A DNA stretch of 7,253 nt, taken from contig JAEETM010000128.1 of the NCBI GenBank assembly GCA_016290335.1, positions 1 to 7,253 of the forward strand, read 5' to 3'. The stretch is from Treponema sp. (GTDB lineage Bacteria; Spirochaetota; Spirochaetia; Treponematales; Treponemataceae). Each line of letters opens with the position of its first letter. Position 1 is the first letter of the stretch. Shown piece by piece: positions 6,455 through 7,253 of this stretch. Made by a program: the position numbers and the translations under genes. The notes beneath the pieces are model-generated. The model worked only from the letters and a program-made list of their open reading frames with translations, did not search any database and was not told where the DNA came from.

Positions 6455-6477
6455 ATTGCCGGGTCAAGCCCGACAGT
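6455..6477. repeat. Imperfect palindrome after pflB, possibly a dispersed REP-like element
   Basis: ATTGCCGGG (6455-6463), loop TCAAG and CCCGACAGT (6469-6477) form a nine-position stem with one mismatch and one wobble pair. It lies between the pflB stop codon and the pflB terminator and has no T run, so it is a separate element from the terminator. It is GC-rich in an AT-rich spacer and resembles GGGTCAAGCCC-centred intergenic palindromes that, from memory, are repeated in several bacterial genomes. Only one copy is in the window, so its repetitive nature is not shown here. Confidence 0.45.
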
Positions 6478-6485
6478 GACACATC

Positions 6486-7253
6486 CTAGAGGGAAGCGTG
6501 GCAAGTACGTGCAATTACGTCGTCCTGCTGTTCCTTTGTAAGGTTGATAAAGCGTACTGCATAACCAGATACACGAACTGTAAAGTTAGCATATTCAGGT
6601 TTTTCAGGGTGAGCCTGGCAGTCCTTGAGCTTTTCAACGCCGAATACGTTTACGTTCAGGTGGTGAGCACCCTTAGAGAAGTATCCGTCGAGAACGTTTA
6701 CAAGGTTAGAAATGCGTTCGTTTTCATCGTGTCCAAGAGCAGATGGGTTGATTGTCTGTGTGTTAGAAATACCATCAAGTGAGTACTTGTATGGAACCTT
6801 AGCAACAGAGTTCAAAGACTTGATAAGACCCTTTGTTTCTGCACCGTAAGATGGAGAAGCTCCTGGAGAGAATGGAGCGTGAGCTGGACGTCCGTTAGGA
6901 AGAGCACCAGTAGCCTTACCGTATACAACATTAGAAGTAATAGTAAGGATAGAAGTTGTAGGCTCTGCGTTGCGGTATGTTGGGTGCTTCTTTACTTTAG
7001 TAATGAAAGTCTTGAGCAGCCATACTGCAATTTCGTCTGCACGGTCATCATCCTGTCCGTAGCGTGGGAAGTCGCCTTCAATCTGGAAGTCATAAGCCAT
7101 ATTTGGAGCAAAGATCTTGTTGCCCTTCTTGTCTGTGATGTTGATATCACGGCGGAGAACCTTAACCTTTGCATATTTGATAGCAGAAAGTGAGTCAACT
7201 ACGTGAGAGAAACCTGCAATACCAGTAGCAAATGTACGGCGTACGTTTGTATC
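6486..7253 (-). CDS. pflB: Formate acetyltransferase (pyruvate formate-lyase), C-terminal 255 codons
   Basis: PflB splits pyruvate with coenzyme A into acetyl-CoA and formate, using a glycyl radical installed by PflA, an oxygen-sensitive step of anaerobic fermentation. The reading frame is open to the right edge of the window, so the visible part is the last third of a protein usually about 750 residues long. An internal ATG at 7100 is not a real start, because the frame continues upstream through [20 protein letters not shown], which matches the family. Clear family blocks include [54 protein letters not shown] and the glycine-radical motif RVSGYAVRF close to the C-terminus, whose glycine carries the radical. 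The region between DGYF and HLNVNV is short, as in Gram-positive forms rather than E. coli. Codon choice is restricted, as expected of a highly expressed gene. An intrinsic terminator follows. pflA is not in the window. Confidence 0.97.
   Translation of the reverse strand, partial: DTNVRRTFATGIAGFSHVVDSLSAIKYAKVKVLRRDINITDKKGNKIFAPNMAYDFQIEGDFPRYGQDDDRADEIAVWLLKTFITKVKKHPTYRNAEPTTSILTITSNVVYGKATGALPNGRPAHAPFSPGASPSYGAETKGLIKSLNSVAKVPYKYSLDGISNTQTINPSALGHDENERISNLVNVLDGYFSKGAHHLNVNVFGVEKLKDCQAHPEKPEYANFTVRVSGYAVRFINLTKEQQDDVIARTCHASL

Noticed and set aside
6879..7193. Plus-strand ORF of 104 codons opposite pflB
   Set aside because: It is antisense to a conserved coding region, lacks a ribosome binding site and has a composition unlike a real protein.
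6992..7198. Minus-strand ORF of 68 codons overlapping the right end
   Set aside because: It is a different frame within pflB. The true pflB frame is open through the same region and encodes clear family motifs.

Overview
The window looks like a chromosomal segment of a low-GC, host- or rumen-associated spirochaete, most likely a Treponema. That assignment is an inference. It rests on a NagB that reads like the Borrelia/Treponema form from memory, a large CotH-type lipoprotein beside a membrane-anchored SpoIIE-type phosphatase, and an anaerobe's pyruvate formate-lyase. No rRNA, tRNA, CRISPR array, transposase or phage gene is visible.

Layout, left to right. Positions 1-119 (minus) hold the 5' end of a probable RluA-family pseudouridine synthase gene. 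Positions 166-819 (minus) hold a complete HAD-family phosphatase gene, 46 bases upstream of it and probably in the same operon, although a perfect extended -10 lies between the two. Positions 820-933 are a divergent promoter region. Positions 934-1737 (plus) hold nagB, glucosamine-6-phosphate deaminase, ended by a strong intrinsic terminator at 1746-1780. A minus-strand operon converges on it: the CotH-kinase lipoprotein gene (3123-6302), then, 19 bases further on, a six-TM SpoIIE/PP2C phosphatase gene (1769-3103). Positions 6303-6485 are non-coding: the operon's promoter, the terminator of the next gene and an imperfect palindrome. Positions 6486-7253 (minus) hold the last 255 codons of pflB, with the glycine-radical motif.

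How they work together. NagB feeds amino sugars into glycolysis, and PflB splits the resulting pyruvate to acetyl-CoA and formate, so both fit an anaerobic saccharolytic lifestyle. Nothing shows that they are co-regulated. The part most worth attention is the cotH-spoIIE operon. It pairs a predicted surface-anchored protein kinase, carrying a tandem C-terminal repeat of a domain I do not recognise, with a phosphatase whose catalytic domain should face the cytoplasm. The two would therefore act on opposite sides of the membrane, which argues against a simple kinase/phosphatase pair. The promoters of nagB and of the cotH operon have identical -35 and -10 hexamers and the same 17-base spacer.
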